Origin: Thermoanaerobaculia bacterium
GTDB taxonomy: Bacteria > Acidobacteriota > Thermoanaerobaculia > Gp7-AA8
NCBI GenBank assembly: GCA_017883235.1
Contig: JADGNY010000024.1
Location: forward strand, 1-58,898
Direction of reading: 5' to 3'
DNA: 58,898 nucleotides
This document shows positions 1 to 7,937 of this stretch, one piece after another. The stretch's first letter is position 1; every line of letters begins with the position of its first letter. The notes beneath the pieces were generated by a model. It was not told where the DNA came from. It saw only the letters and a program-made list of their open reading frames with translations, and made no database searches. The position numbers were made by a program, and so were the translations under genes.

Positions 1-100
1 GACGCGGCACGCTTTCAAGAGACAACGCAGACCAGGGGTGCTCGCAAAAAGCGCTCGCACCCCTGGCTACCTTCTTGAGCCGCTATCGCGGCGTCGTAAG
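1..100. repeat. half of palindromic composite element (family 1)
   Basis: A hairpin built on CCAGGGGTGC / GCACCCCTGG with an A-rich loop lies at 32-66. It is followed by GGCTACCTTCTT and a GCCGC-tatc-GCGGC stem. The same parts recur, in mirror-image pairs, at 14.65-14.91 kb and 51.96-52.20 kb, so this is one half of such an element cut by the window start. No coding potential is apparent. The rest of the gap up to 196 holds only a short CCGCGAGACCGCG direct repeat (about 165-200) that also occurs near 29.7, 40.45 and 54.15 kb. Confidence 0.85.
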
Positions 101-196
101 GTCCAATCTCCATGGCACAGACAAGAGTGTCTGTGCCACATTTGACCTGCCAGACACCAAAACCGCGAGACCGCGTAACCGCGAGACCGCGAAACC

Positions 197-466
197 TCAG
201 CCGCTCACGATGTCGTCGATGATGCCGACGACGACCGAGCGCACCGGGCCGTCCTTCGAGTCGAGCACCTGTCTCGCGCCGTTGCCTTCGTCGAGCACGA
301 GGACGCGCTCATCGGCGCCGGCGCCGACGGAGTCGACGGCGATGAGGTAGTCGCCGGTCGGGGCGCCGGCGGGGGTGGTTTTCTCGATCCAGAGGAGCTT
401 TCTGCCCTCGTAGAAACGGTGCTTGATCGATCCGTGGATCTCTCCGATGACGCGCCCGAGGATCAT
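197..466 (-). CDS. BMC pentamer shell protein (BMC-P, EutN/CcmL family), copy 1
   Basis: The 89-residue product has the EutN/CcmL layout. It starts with MILGRVIGEI, has a central beta strand pair KLLWIEKT, then IAVDSVGAGADERVLVLDEG, and ends with VRSVVVGIIDDI, the usual C-terminal strand. Such proteins form pentamers that cap the vertices of the microcompartment shell. The start ATG overlaps the end of the upstream pentamer gene as ATGA, so it is the last gene of the BMC operon, translationally coupled. It is one of three BMC-P genes here. Assignment to the family is firm; which vertex role differs between the three copies cannot be read from sequence. Confidence 0.9.
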   Translation of the reverse strand: MILGRVIGEIHGSIKHRFYEGRKLLWIEKTTPAGAPTGDYLIAVDSVGAGADERVLVLDEGNGARQVLDSKDGPVRSVVVGIIDDIVSG

Positions 467-732
467 GTGACGTTGACTCCGTCGACGATGGCCAGGATGG
501 CGTGATCGACCGGCACGAAGGCCGGATCGAGAGCCATGGCCGCCTCGCGGCCTCCCTCGTAGGAGACCAGCTCGCCCGGACCGGCCATGCGGGTGGCATC
601 GGCGGCGACGATGGCCTTTCCCTTCGGCTTCAGCATCTTATCCAGCGGCTGGACGATGAGCATCGGCACTCCCTCGAGACCGGGCGTCACGACGCACAGC
701 ACGACCTGACCGATGACGCGGCCCAGCAGCAT
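463..732 (-). CDS. BMC pentamer shell protein (BMC-P), copy 2
   Basis: This 89-residue EutN/CcmL-family protein begins MLLGRVIGQV. It carries the family signature GKAIVAADATRMAGPGELVSY and ends VDHAILAIVDGV. Its start codon overlaps the stop of the upstream trimer gene (TGATG) and its own stop overlaps the next pentamer gene (ATGA), so the three are co-translated. Residues flanking the barrel differ clearly from copies 1 and 3. Multi-pentamer sets of this kind are known from other BMC shells, where the copies share vertex positions; that inference is by analogy. Confidence 0.9.
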   Translation of the reverse strand: MLLGRVIGQVVLCVVTPGLEGVPMLIVQPLDKMLKPKGKAIVAADATRMAGPGELVSYEGGREAAMALDPAFVPVDHAILAIVDGVNVT

Positions 733-1349
733 CAGTCCACCTCCCCGTCCAGCTCCAGGAGCGGAGCGAGATCGAATCGCGTCACCGCGGCGATCTCGCG
801 CTCCATGATCTCGTGCGGTGCGGCGATCAGCCGGAACGAGAACCCTCGGGGCGGCGGAGCATCGGCCCCCGCCCCGTTGGCCGCCAGGATGGCCGCGTAT
901 TCGATGTCGTGGAGCGAGCCGGACATCAGCGCCAGCCCCTTTCCGGACAGCCCGCCGTCCGCAAGGCGCATCTCCATCAGCTCGACCGGCGTCCCCTTGA
1001 GGGCCGCTTCCACCGCGCGAACCATCGACGACGCGGTCTCGGTTTCGATGATGAGAAGGGCGCCGGTGGACTTCCTGCGTGCACCGAATGCCGCGTCAAA
1101 GAGCGCCGGATGCGCGTCGGGCAGGAAGGCGTGATCGATGATTCCGTTGCCGCTCGTCGCCAGCGCCTCGGCCAGCGACTCGGCGGTGGCGGCGGTCGAG
1201 CCGCCGAACATGACCAGATAGCGGCCGCGCGTGACCGTTCCGGCGCGAACGAAGGCGATGGAGGCCTTCTTCAGGATGCAATCGACCGCACAGACGCCCG
1301 TCGGAATGTCGGAGAAATCGATGACGGCGAACGCCGAGGTCCTCTTCAT
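732..1349 (-). CDS. tandem BMC-domain trimer shell protein (BMC-T, single-layer type)
   Basis: The 205-residue protein has two BMC folds in tandem. The first runs from about residue 5 to 90 (AVIDFSDIPTGVCAVDCILK ... GRYLVMFGG). The second runs from about 95 to 190 (ALLIIETETASSMVRAVEAALK ... GKGLALMSG). Such pseudo-hexameric trimers tile facets of the shell and form pores. I chose the ATG at 1349 because it overlaps the stop of the aldehyde dehydrogenase gene as TGATG; an upstream in-frame extension would lie entirely inside that gene. It resembles, from memory, the single-stacked BMC-T of the Haliangium ochraceum shell. Confidence 0.85.
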   Translation of the reverse strand: MKRTSAFAVIDFSDIPTGVCAVDCILKKASIAFVRAGTVTRGRYLVMFGGSTAATAESLAEALATSGNGIIDHAFLPDAHPALFDAAFGARRKSTGALLIIETETASSMVRAVEAALKGTPVELMEMRLADGGLSGKGLALMSGSLHDIEYAAILAANGAGADAPPPRGFSFRLIAAPHEIMEREIAAVTRFDLAPLLELDGEVD

Positions 1350-2782
1350 CACGTGATCCTGAAGTGACCGACGAGCACGCAACGGCGCCAGCGCGAGAAG
1401 GATCGCGGTCCGGTCATGCCCTCGCCGGTGGGGCTGGCGATGGTAAACGAGCAATAGCCCTCGCCATCGAGTCCGAGGCCGGCCTGCGAGCGGCCGTTCT
1501 TGACGAAGATCGAGCAATTGCACGCCTTCGCCATCCGGCTCAGATTGTCGAGATTCTTCGAGTGCATCACCGCGGTGTGACGGTTCCCCCCTTCGATCTC
1601 GACGGCCAGATCGATGGCGCGGTTCGCGTCCGAAACGCGGACGACCGGCATGACCGGCATCATCTGCTCGGTCCAGAGAAGAGGATGGCTCTCATCGACC
1701 TCGACCACCACCAGGCGGACGGAATCGGGAACGTTCATCCCCATCTTCGCCAGGATCACGGAGGCGTTCTTGCCGATGAGGGCCTTATTGATCCAGGCTT
1801 TCTGCCTCGGCCCCTTCATCTCCGTGAAGACGACCTTCTCCAGCTCGGAGAGCCGCTCGCGGGGAAGAACGATCGCTCCCTGCTGTCCCATCGAGGCGAT
1901 GAGGGCGTCGGCGATCGAGGAGACGGCGATCGTTTCTTTCTCGTCGGTGCAGATGATGTTGTTGTCCGTCGATGCGCCGAGGATGATGTCGCGGGCGGCG
2001 CGGTCGATGTCCGCGGTCTCGTCCACAACCACCGGCGGATTCCCAGGGCCGGCGCAGATGGCCCGCTTGCCGCTGTTCATGGCCACCTTCACCACTTCGC
2101 CCCCGCCGGTCACGACCACCAGCCGCACGCCGGGATGCTTCATCAGCTCCTGCGCCGATTCGACCGTCGGGGTGGCGATGCCGGTGATCACGTTGGGAGG
2201 GCCGCCAGCCGCGGCGATGGCTTTATTGAGGAGGGCGATCGTCTGCATGCAGCAGCTCTTCGCGTAGGGATGGACGTTGAATACGACGCTGTTGCCGGCG
2301 GCGAGCATCCCGATCGAATTGCAGATGATCGTGGAGGTCGGGTTGGTGACCGGCGTGATCGCGCCGATCACGCCGAACGGAGCGGGCTCGACGAGCGTGA
2401 GGCCGTTGTCCCCCGTGGTGGCGATCGGAACGAGATCTTCCAGTCCCGGCGTCCTCTCGGTGACCAGACGGTTCTTGACGATCTTGTCTTCGAACCGGCC
2501 CAGGCCGGTCTCTTCGAAGGCGGCCTTGGCCAGGGCCGTACCGTTCTCGCGCATCGACTGCCGCATCGCCTCGAGGATGCGGGCGCGATGTTCGAGCTTG
2601 AGGGCGACGAACTCCTTCTGGGCGATCGTGGCCGCGTTCACGGCGTCAGTGACCGTGGCAAAGATCCCCAGTCCGGCGTCCTGAGCCAGGGCAGGAGGAG
2701 GAGGGGGCAGTCCGCCGCCGCGAGCCATGTCGGCGGCGATGCGCCGCGCGATTGTTTCGATTTCCTGATCGGTCAGGCTCAT
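1349..2782 (-). CDS. CoA-acylating aldehyde dehydrogenase (PduP/EutE-like), BMC-targeted
   Basis: The 477-residue enzyme should convert acetaldehyde, NAD+ and CoA to acetyl-CoA inside the microcompartment. The catalytic cysteine is Cys278 in NNIICTDEKE. The cofactor and CoA region is around NPTSTIICNSIGMLAAGN (147-164), and the C-terminal FVKNGRSQAGLGLDGEG and SPTGEGMTGPRSF stretch is typical of PduP/EutE. Residues 1-20 form an amphipathic helix (LTDQEIETIARRIAADM) followed by a glycine and polyproline linker, the usual layout of an encapsulation peptide. It sits between shell genes in the BMC operon. Its natural aldehyde source is the adjacent DeoC domain. Confidence 0.92.
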   Translation of the reverse strand: MSLTDQEIETIARRIAADMARGGGLPPPPPALAQDAGLGIFATVTDAVNAATIAQKEFVALKLEHRARILEAMRQSMRENGTALAKAAFEETGLGRFEDKIVKNRLVTERTPGLEDLVPIATTGDNGLTLVEPAPFGVIGAITPVTNPTSTIICNSIGMLAAGNSVVFNVHPYAKSCCMQTIALLNKAIAAAGGPPNVITGIATPTVESAQELMKHPGVRLVVVTGGGEVVKVAMNSGKRAICAGPGNPPVVVDETADIDRAARDIILGASTDNNIICTDEKETIAVSSIADALIASMGQQGAIVLPRERLSELEKVVFTEMKGPRQKAWINKALIGKNASVILAKMGMNVPDSVRLVVVEVDESHPLLWTEQMMPVMPVVRVSDANRAIDLAVEIEGGNRHTAVMHSKNLDNLSRMAKACNCSIFVKNGRSQAGLGLDGEGYCSFTIASPTGEGMTGPRSFSRWRRCVLVGHFRIT

Positions 2783-2801
2783 CTGTCAACTCACGGTCAG
2801 C

Positions 2802-3089
2802 TCACTTCTTGTACTTCGCGGAATCGCCGACATACCAGCTATCGACGATGGCCAGGATCACCGAGTCGACAGGGCGCTTGTCCGTGATCGCGGTCTGACG
2901 GGCCGAGCTTCCGGCCGCGATCAGGACGACCTCGCCCGGACCGGCGCCCACGGCGTCGGCCGACACGATCGCATTGCCGCTCTCGCGGCCTTCTTCGTCC
3001 AGAGGGCGCACGACCAGGAGTTTGATCCCCTGCATGCTCTCCTCCTTACGAGTAGCGACGACGCTTCCCACGACTCTCGCGAGTTGCAT
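2802..3089 (-). CDS. BMC pentamer shell protein (BMC-P), copy 3
   Basis: The 95-residue EutN/CcmL-family protein starts MQLARVVGSVVATRKEESMQG. It contains GNAIVSADAVGAGPGEVVLI and VDSVILAIVDSW, and ends in a lysine-rich tail (DSAKYKK). It is the longest and most basic-tailed of the three pentamers here. The gene lies 15 bp downstream of the BMC hexamer gene and 19 bp upstream of the aldehyde dehydrogenase gene, in the same operon. Pentamers close the icosahedral vertices of the shell. Confidence 0.9.
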   Translation of the reverse strand: MQLARVVGSVVATRKEESMQGIKLLVVRPLDEEGRESGNAIVSADAVGAGPGEVVLIAAGSSARQTAITDKRPVDSVILAIVDSWYVGDSAKYKK

Positions 3090-3104
3090 TGGACGTAGGT
3101 CCTG

Positions 3105-3419
3105 CTACTTCTTCGCGCGAGCAGGTGCCGGTGCCGTACCCGAGTTCCGGCCGAGCGGCATGATGACGTCGACTTGGTCGTGCGGCCGTGCGATCACATG
3201 CACGGTCACGACGTCGCCGACCCGTCCCGCCGCCGTCTGTGCGGCATCACAGGCCGCTTTCACGGCCGCAACGTCTCCGCGGATGACGATGGTGGTATAG
3301 CCGCCACCCGTCTTCTCATAGGAGACGAGATCCACTCGCGCAGCCTTCACCGCCGCGTCCGCGGCTTCCACTACCGCCGGAAACGACCTCGTTTCGATCA
3401 TGCCAAGTGCGTCTGTCAT
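3105..3419 (-). CDS. BMC hexamer shell protein (BMC-H)
   Basis: The 104-residue single BMC domain starts MTDALGMIETRSFPAVVEAADAAVK. It continues VDLVSYEKTGGGYTTIVIRGDVAAVKAACDA and ends in IARPHDQVDVIMPLGR with an Ala-Pro-Lys tail. This is the canonical PduA/CcmK/EutM fold whose hexamers form the shell facets. It is the only single-domain BMC gene in the window. A direct and inverted heptanucleotide repeat lies just upstream and separates it from the BMC-T gene, so it may be transcribed by readthrough or from its own promoter. Confidence 0.95.
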   Translation of the reverse strand: MTDALGMIETRSFPAVVEAADAAVKAARVDLVSYEKTGGGYTTIVIRGDVAAVKAACDAAQTAAGRVGDVVTVHVIARPHDQVDVIMPLGRNSGTAPAPARAKK

Positions 3420-3433
3420 GCAATCCTCCTTGA

Positions 3434-3587
3434 AAAGCAGAAGGCAGAAGGCAGAAGGCAGAAGTCGGGGGGGGGGACCCTACTCTGCTTTCTGTCTTCT
3501 GGTTCTGCTTTCTGCTTTTTACCTTCTGCCTTCTGCCTTCAGCCTTCTGCTTTTACTTCTGCCTTCTGCCTTCTGCCTTCTGCTTTT
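3434..3587. repeat. purine/pyrimidine heptamer repeat forming an inverted repeat
   Basis: AGAAGGC-type heptamers run in one orientation from about 3434 to 3465. After a G-rich run and a short spacer, the complementary CTTCTGC heptamers run from about 3520 to 3586. Together they form a long imperfect hairpin between two genes of the BMC operon. The base composition is strand-asymmetric and unlike the surrounding sequence. It may affect transcription through the operon, but no function can be shown from sequence. Confidence 0.85.
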
Positions 3588-4199
3588 TCAGCGCCCCGCA
3601 ATCGAGTTAATGGCCTGCTCCGCGGCACGGTATCCGATGTCGATGTCGCGTTCTTCGCCGCCGAGGTAGACGCGCCCGAAACTTCCGAAAGCCCGGACCT
3701 CGAGGACATTGATGTTGGCTGCCTTCTCCGCCTCGTTCGCCGCGATGGCGGCGTAGCCGGCGGGCGCTACTTCCATGACATACAGCGACTGCCCGGGGAT
3801 GATCATGTCGCCGTGGCGCGTCCTGTTGATGAGCTGCGTATGGTAGTCGGAGATGTTGCGGATCACCTGGCTGGAGGTGATCTCGGGCTTGATGCGGTCT
3901 GTTTCCTTCAGATTCAGAGAATCGAGGATGGCCTGGCCGGCCTGGCGCACGTCGGCTTGTGAATCGGCGTGCAGCTCGAGCATGCCGTAGACGCGCTCGA
4001 TGATCATCATCCCCGGCCGGACGTCGGTCGATTTGAGGGCGACGTCGGTCACGCGCATGATGTCCATGCCCGGCGCGATCTCGACGAACAGCGCCGCCTG
4101 TCCGGGCACCGGCAGAAATCCCTGCGCCACCGTTCCGAGAAACGACGCGAACTGCGGCTGCAGGCTGTCAATCAATACGTAGCAGCGAAGCTCGGCCAC
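3588..4199 (-). CDS. tandem BMC-domain trimer shell protein (BMC-T, probable double-stacking type)
   Basis: The 203-residue product has two BMC repeats. The N-terminal half contains CYVLIDSLQPQFASFLGTVA and FLPVPGQAALFVEIAPGMDI. The C-terminal half contains GDMIIPGQSLYVMEVAPAGY and AANEAEKAANINVLEVRAFG. From memory it closely resembles the Haliangium ochraceum BMC-T whose trimers stack into a gated double layer, so a gated pore role is likely. The gene starts three bases after the RpiB-DeoC stop. It differs strongly from the other BMC-T at 732-1349, so the shell has two trimer types. Confidence 0.88.
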   Translation of the reverse strand: MAELRCYVLIDSLQPQFASFLGTVAQGFLPVPGQAALFVEIAPGMDIMRVTDVALKSTDVRPGMMIIERVYGMLELHADSQADVRQAGQAILDSLNLKETDRIKPEITSSQVIRNISDYHTQLINRTRHGDMIIPGQSLYVMEVAPAGYAAIAANEAEKAANINVLEVRAFGSFGRVYLGGEERDIDIGYRAAEQAINSIAGR

Positions 4200-4202
4200 T
4201 CC

Positions 4203-5462
4203 TCACCTCTTCCCCGAGGCCAGTTGCGTGGCCTCTTCCAGAATCTTGACACTGTTGGAACTGCCGACGCGCGTTGCGCCGGCGTCGACCATCTTTACCA
4301 CGTCCGCGTAGGTCCGTACGCCGCCGGCGGCCTTGACGCCGAGCTTGCGCGGCGCCACCGTGCGCGCCATCAGGGCGATGTCCTCGACGGTCGCGCCCGA
4401 CTTCGAAAAGCCGGTGGAGGTCTTCACGAAATCGGCATTGGCCTTCATGGCCAGTTGGCATCCCCGGACCTTTTCCTCGTCGTTGAGGAGGGCGGTCTCG
4501 AGGATGACTTTGGAGACGGCGCGCGCTTCGTCGCAGGCCTCGACGACTCCGCGGATGTCGCGTGCCACCAGGCGGTCATCTTTGCTCTTCAGCGCGCCGA
4601 TGTTGATGACCATGTCGATTTCCTGCGCCCCTTCGCGAAGGGCGCGGCGTGCCTCGAGGGTCTTGATCTCCGGCGACTGCGCGCCGAGCGGGAATCCGAC
4701 CACGGCGCAGATCTTCACCGGGGTCCCTCGGAGCAGTGCTTTCACCTTGGCCACCCAGGTCGGGTTCACGCATACCGAATAGAAGCCGAACTGCGCGGCC
4801 TCCCGGCAGAGTTTCTCGATGTCTTCAGTCGTCGCTTCCGGCTTGAGCAGCGTGTGGTCGATCAGCTTGACGAGTTTATCGGGCGGGATGACGGTCATCG
4901 CGGGCGGCGGGAAACTGCCCCCCTGCTGGAGAAGCTGGCGCACCCGGTCGGCGATCCGTGCAGTGTCTTCTGCTGACAGGTCGCTGTTCCTCGGGGTCAT
5001 CCCACGCCCTCCTTTTTCCATCTCGCGGATCATTTTCACCCGCGCGCGATGCCGATCCGCCGTGCACTCGGTCTCGAGGAAAACGTCAACGATTCGTTTC
5101 GCCGTCCCGACGTCGACCTGCCCGGCCCCGAGCGTGAGAACGTTCGCATCATTATGCTCGCGGCTGTTTCGTGCAAGTGTTTCGTTGTAGGCGGCCGCGG
5201 CAAGGATACCCGGTACTTTGTTGGCCGTCATGGCCGAGCCGATCCCGGCGCCATCCACCATGATTCCGAAGCGGGCAGTCCCCGCGGCGACGAAATCAGC
5301 AACCGCTTTGGCGATCCTGGGATAGTCGACCGGATCTTTGCTGTGCGTTCCGAGATCGTGAACGGTGTGACCCTTTTCACGCAAATAAGTCTTTAGCTGC
5401 TCCTTGAGCTCGAAGCCGCCATGGTCGGCGCCCAAGGCCAGCGAGAAGGTTCCCATTTTCAT
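4203..5462 (-). CDS. RpiB-DeoC fusion: sugar-phosphate isomerase-like domain plus deoxyribose-phosphate aldolase
   Basis: The 419-residue protein carries an RpiB/LacAB domain at about 1-152 ([32 protein letters not shown]). A linker at about 153-190 follows, then a complete DeoC domain. DeoC would cleave 2-deoxyribose 5-phosphate to glyceraldehyde 3-phosphate and acetaldehyde; its Schiff-base lysine lies in FVKTSTGFS. The usual RpiB catalytic cysteine position reads VDGAGIGS, with Asp instead. The linker holds an amphipathic helix ([19 protein letters not shown], 4923-4979) and a PPP segment, like an encapsulation peptide. DeoC and RpiB are hallmarks of sugar-phosphate-utilising BMC loci. The ATG at 5462 is preferred over 5495; 5456 is also possible. 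It is the first gene of the operon. Confidence 0.9.
   Translation of the reverse strand: MKMGTFSLALGADHGGFELKEQLKTYLREKGHTVHDLGTHSKDPVDYPRIAKAVADFVAAGTARFGIMVDGAGIGSAMTANKVPGILAAAAYNETLARNSREHNDANVLTLGAGQVDVGTAKRIVDVFLETECTADRHRARVKMIREMEKGGRGMTPRNSDLSAEDTARIADRVRQLLQQGGSFPPPAMTVIPPDKLVKLIDHTLLKPEATTEDIEKLCREAAQFGFYSVCVNPTWVAKVKALLRGTPVKICAVVGFPLGAQSPEIKTLEARRALREGAQEIDMVINIGALKSKDDRLVARDIRGVVEACDEARAVSKVILETALLNDEEKVRGCQLAMKANADFVKTSTGFSKSGATVEDIALMARTVAPRKLGVKAAGGVRTYADVVKMVDAGATRVGSSNSVKILEEATQLASGKR
5001..5015 (-). promoter_or_regulatory. internal Shine-Dalgarno site ahead of an in-frame ATG in the RpiB-DeoC fusion
   Basis: On the minus strand AAAGGAGGG is followed six bases later by ATG (4998-5000), in frame with DeoC. 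Spacing and sequence are close to ideal for ribosome binding. Initiation here would give a free DeoC of about 265 residues whose first residues are the amphipathic helix expected of an encapsulation peptide. It could be a relic of a once separate deoC gene or an active second start. Confidence 0.6.
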
Positions 5463-5501
5463 AGAGCTCACGGTCGGCGCGCGAGAATAGCACACGGATA
5501 A

Positions 5502-5607
5502 GGAGCGCTGGCGTCTCGCCGCTGAGGAGGCAATAACAAAATGTATGGAGTCTTGCCAGACCGGGGGCGAGACGCCCCCGGGCCAGCCGGCGAGACGCCA
5601 GCGCTCC
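5502..5607. repeat. inverted-repeat element (family 2)
   Basis: Arms GGAGCGCTGGCGTCTCGCC and its complement bracket about 70 bases containing a smaller GGGGGCGAGACGCCCCC palindrome. The same arms occur at 15.32-15.45 kb and 55.95-56.07 kb. Here it fills the gap between the 3' end of the Kelch-like gene and the start of the BMC operon, so the BMC promoter must lie within or next to it. Confidence 0.88.
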
Positions 5608-5619
5608 GTCGCGACCTCG

Positions 5620-7566
5620 CTAGTGCGCGGCGCGGCGCCTTGTCAGGACCTCGAACACCTGTTTCCAGTTGCCGTTGCTGTAGCTCCAGAGATCGGAGAG
5701 GTAGAAGCCGCTGTAGCCGGCGAACAGAATCAGCTCGTTGCGAATGGGATCGAGGGCGAAGCCGAAGTTCTCGCGCGCCGGCGGCACCGTGGCAGTATTG
5801 ACCTTCGTCCAGGCCGTACCGTCCCAGTCCCACATGTCATTCGCGTAGACCTGCACCTGATTGTTGAGGGGATCGGTATCGACTCTGATCCCGCCGAAGA
5901 GGAGCACATGGTTCGTCTTCGGGTCGATCGTGACCTGCGCGCCGTAACGCATGCCCGGCGTGGTGGCCGGCTTGATCTCGGTCCAACCGGTGCCGTCAAA
6001 CGACCACATGTCGCTGTAACGCGTCAGGCGGTCGGTGGACGTAAGCCGCCCGAGGCCGCCGTAGAGCACGGTCTTCTTCAGGGTCGGGTCGTACCACATC
6101 GCCGCATGCGAGCGCGACGGAGGGGGGTTGTTCTTCGCCTGCGACCAGACGGTGCCGTCGTAGGTCCAGGTCTGATTCAGATAGCTGGCGGTGGAGCTGT
6201 CGTAGCCGCCGAAGAAGACGATCTTCTTCAGCGTCTGGTCATAGTCGAGACTGCCCCACTGGTGGACAGGCGGCGCGGTTTTTGTGGGGTCGTACTGCGT
6301 CCACGTCGTACCGTCGTACTCCCAGGTGGCGATTGTCGAGCAGAACATCACCACCTTCTGCCGGTCGGTATCGAACGCGGCCAGCGGATCCGAGCAATCG
6401 GCGGGTTGGACGACCGCGGTTTGCGGCTGGAACAGACCGTTCGCATACGTCCAGAAGTCGGTGAACGACGTCGAGTCATTCAGCCCGCCGTAGAGATAGA
6501 TCACCTTATGCACGGGATCCGTGACGAAGGCGGGGAGCGAGCGAGGCACCGGGAAGTCGAGATCGCCCACGACCTGCCATATCAAGTTGCTGTAGGTATA
6601 GGTGGCGGCCAGAAAGACCCCGACGGCCGGCGCGCCTCCGAAGAGGACGACGTTCTGGTGGTCGGGATCGTAGGTCATGGCCTCGCCGAGGAAACTGCCG
6701 ACGAAGAGCGTGAGGTTGACCTTCGTCCAGTTCGTCCCGTCCCATTCCAGCGTTTCCTCGGTCGTCCCCGTGGTCGCGCAGACGCCGCCGGTCAAGAGGA
6801 TCGTATTGTTCGAGCCCTGCCACGTCATCGCCGCTTCATTGGCGCATGGGGGGAGCGTCGCCGGCGTGAGCTGATTCCACTTCACCGCCACCGGATCGTA
6901 CGCGTACATGACCGTGTTGATCTTGGAGTCGTAGCCGATCATGACGGTTTGTTTGCGGACCTGGTCGTACTCGAGGATCGGCTTGGTTACGGCCGGACCG
7001 TCGCCAAGGATCTGCGTCCAGCTCGTGCCGTCGAACTCCCAGGTATCGTGGAGGGGCGTCTGCACCAGAGTCCTTCCGTTATTGATGTAGCTCTGCTGGT
7101 TGCCGCCGAAGAGGACGATGCGGTCACGCGCGGAGTCATAGGCCATCCCGGCGAGCTCGCGGACGGGCGGCGCGGTCGCCGTCGGGAGTTGCGTCCAGTC
7201 GTTGCCGTCGAAGCTCCATGTATCATTGAGATCGATCTTGTTCTGGCGTCCGCCGAAGATCACCACCCTGTTGCGGACGGGGTCGAAAATCATCGAGTGC
7301 GCGCCGCGGGGCGGCGGGCTGTTCAGTCCGAAAAGCTGGAGCCATCGGGCGCCGGTCCATTCCCACGTATCGTTCAGGACGTAGGCTGTCTTCGTGCCGG
7401 AATCGAGGGAGGTCTGGCCACCGAAGAGGACGGCACGGTGGATGGCTGTGTCCCACACCATCCGCGACTCGAAACGCGCCGACGGTGTGAGGGCGAAGAC
7501 GCTGCCCGTGGTGAGGAGGAAGAGGATGCAGAAAAGAAGACTGCGTTTCAGCGAGTGATCGCTCAT
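5620..7566 (-). CDS. secreted Kelch-repeat (galactose oxidase-like beta-propeller) protein
   Basis: The 648-residue protein has an N-terminal signal peptide ([19 protein letters not shown]). About ten to twelve Kelch-type repeats follow, of the form R-x-VVLFGG ... NDTWxWDGxxWTQL, for example [15 protein letters not shown] and [10 protein letters not shown]. Such repeats form a beta-propeller used for binding or, less often, catalysis. No catalytic oxidase tyrosine-cysteine motif is evident. I chose ATG 7566 because it places the signal peptide at the start; the longer frame runs back into the palindromic repeats. Its substrate is unknown. Both flanks are repeat elements, so it is probably monocistronic. 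Confidence 0.8.
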   Translation of the reverse strand: MSDHSLKRSLLFCILFLLTTGSVFALTPSARFESRMVWDTAIHRAVLFGGQTSLDSGTKTAYVLNDTWEWTGARWLQLFGLNSPPPRGAHSMIFDPVRNRVVIFGGRQNKIDLNDTWSFDGNDWTQLPTATAPPVRELAGMAYDSARDRIVLFGGNQQSYINNGRTLVQTPLHDTWEFDGTSWTQILGDGPAVTKPILEYDQVRKQTVMIGYDSKINTVMYAYDPVAVKWNQLTPATLPPCANEAAMTWQGSNNTILLTGGVCATTGTTEETLEWDGTNWTKVNLTLFVGSFLGEAMTYDPDHQNVVLFGGAPAVGVFLAATYTYSNLIWQVVGDLDFPVPRSLPAFVTDPVHKVIYLYGGLNDSTSFTDFWTYANGLFQPQTAVVQPADCSDPLAAFDTDRQKVVMFCSTIATWEYDGTTWTQYDPTKTAPPVHQWGSLDYDQTLKKIVFFGGYDSSTASYLNQTWTYDGTVWSQAKNNPPPSRSHAAMWYDPTLKKTVLYGGLGRLTSTDRLTRYSDMWSFDGTGWTEIKPATTPGMRYGAQVTIDPKTNHVLLFGGIRVDTDPLNNQVQVYANDMWDWDGTAWTKVNTATVPPARENFGFALDPIRNELILFAGYSGFYLSDLWSYSNGNWKQVFEVLTRRRAAH

Positions 7567-7689
7567 CGGTATACGTTTGCCCCTGAGAGACTTTTTGACG
7601 CGGATTTTGCTCACGTTTCGAACCGGAGGGTTCGGGTACAAATTTCTCCTGTTGGACGGGGCGGGGGGCGGTGGGGTTACGCGGTTGCC

Positions 7690-7936
7690 TGAAGGCAACC
7701 CAATCCTGCCGTTGAGCGAAGCGAAACATGGCAGGATCTCCGGTGGCATTGCGCGGGCGGCGCCTATTGCCCGGCGGTTGCGCGGTATCACCGGAGATCC
7801 TGCCACGGTTCGCTAACGCTCACCGGCAGGATGAGATAACACGGTTGCGCGGTATCACCGGAGATCCTGCCATGGCTCGCTAACGCTCACCGGCAGGATT
7901 GGAACCTTAGGCTCGCTACGCTCACCGGCAGGATGG
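7690..7936. repeat. REPIN-like inverted repeats (family 3), several units
   Basis: Units of the form CCGGAGATCCTGCCATGG ... CACCGGCAGGATT occur here in both orientations, separated by CGCCGCCCGCGCAATGCC-type spacers. The same units are at 9.34-9.63 kb and 25.36-25.49 kb. They fill the gap between the Kelch-like gene and the outer-membrane protein gene. No other feature is seen in 7567-7937, apart from a short GC-rich stretch before the repeats. Confidence 0.9.
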
Positions 7937-7937
7937 A

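Noticed and set aside
1364-2887. Long plus-strand frame opposite the aldehyde dehydrogenase
   Set aside because: His/Arg/Asp-rich antisense composition with no motif, whereas the minus strand encodes a complete PduP-like enzyme.
5545-7692. Long antisense frame opposite the Kelch-like gene
   Set aside because: Arginine-rich shadow of a high-GC gene; the minus strand has signal peptide and Kelch motifs, the antisense frame has none.
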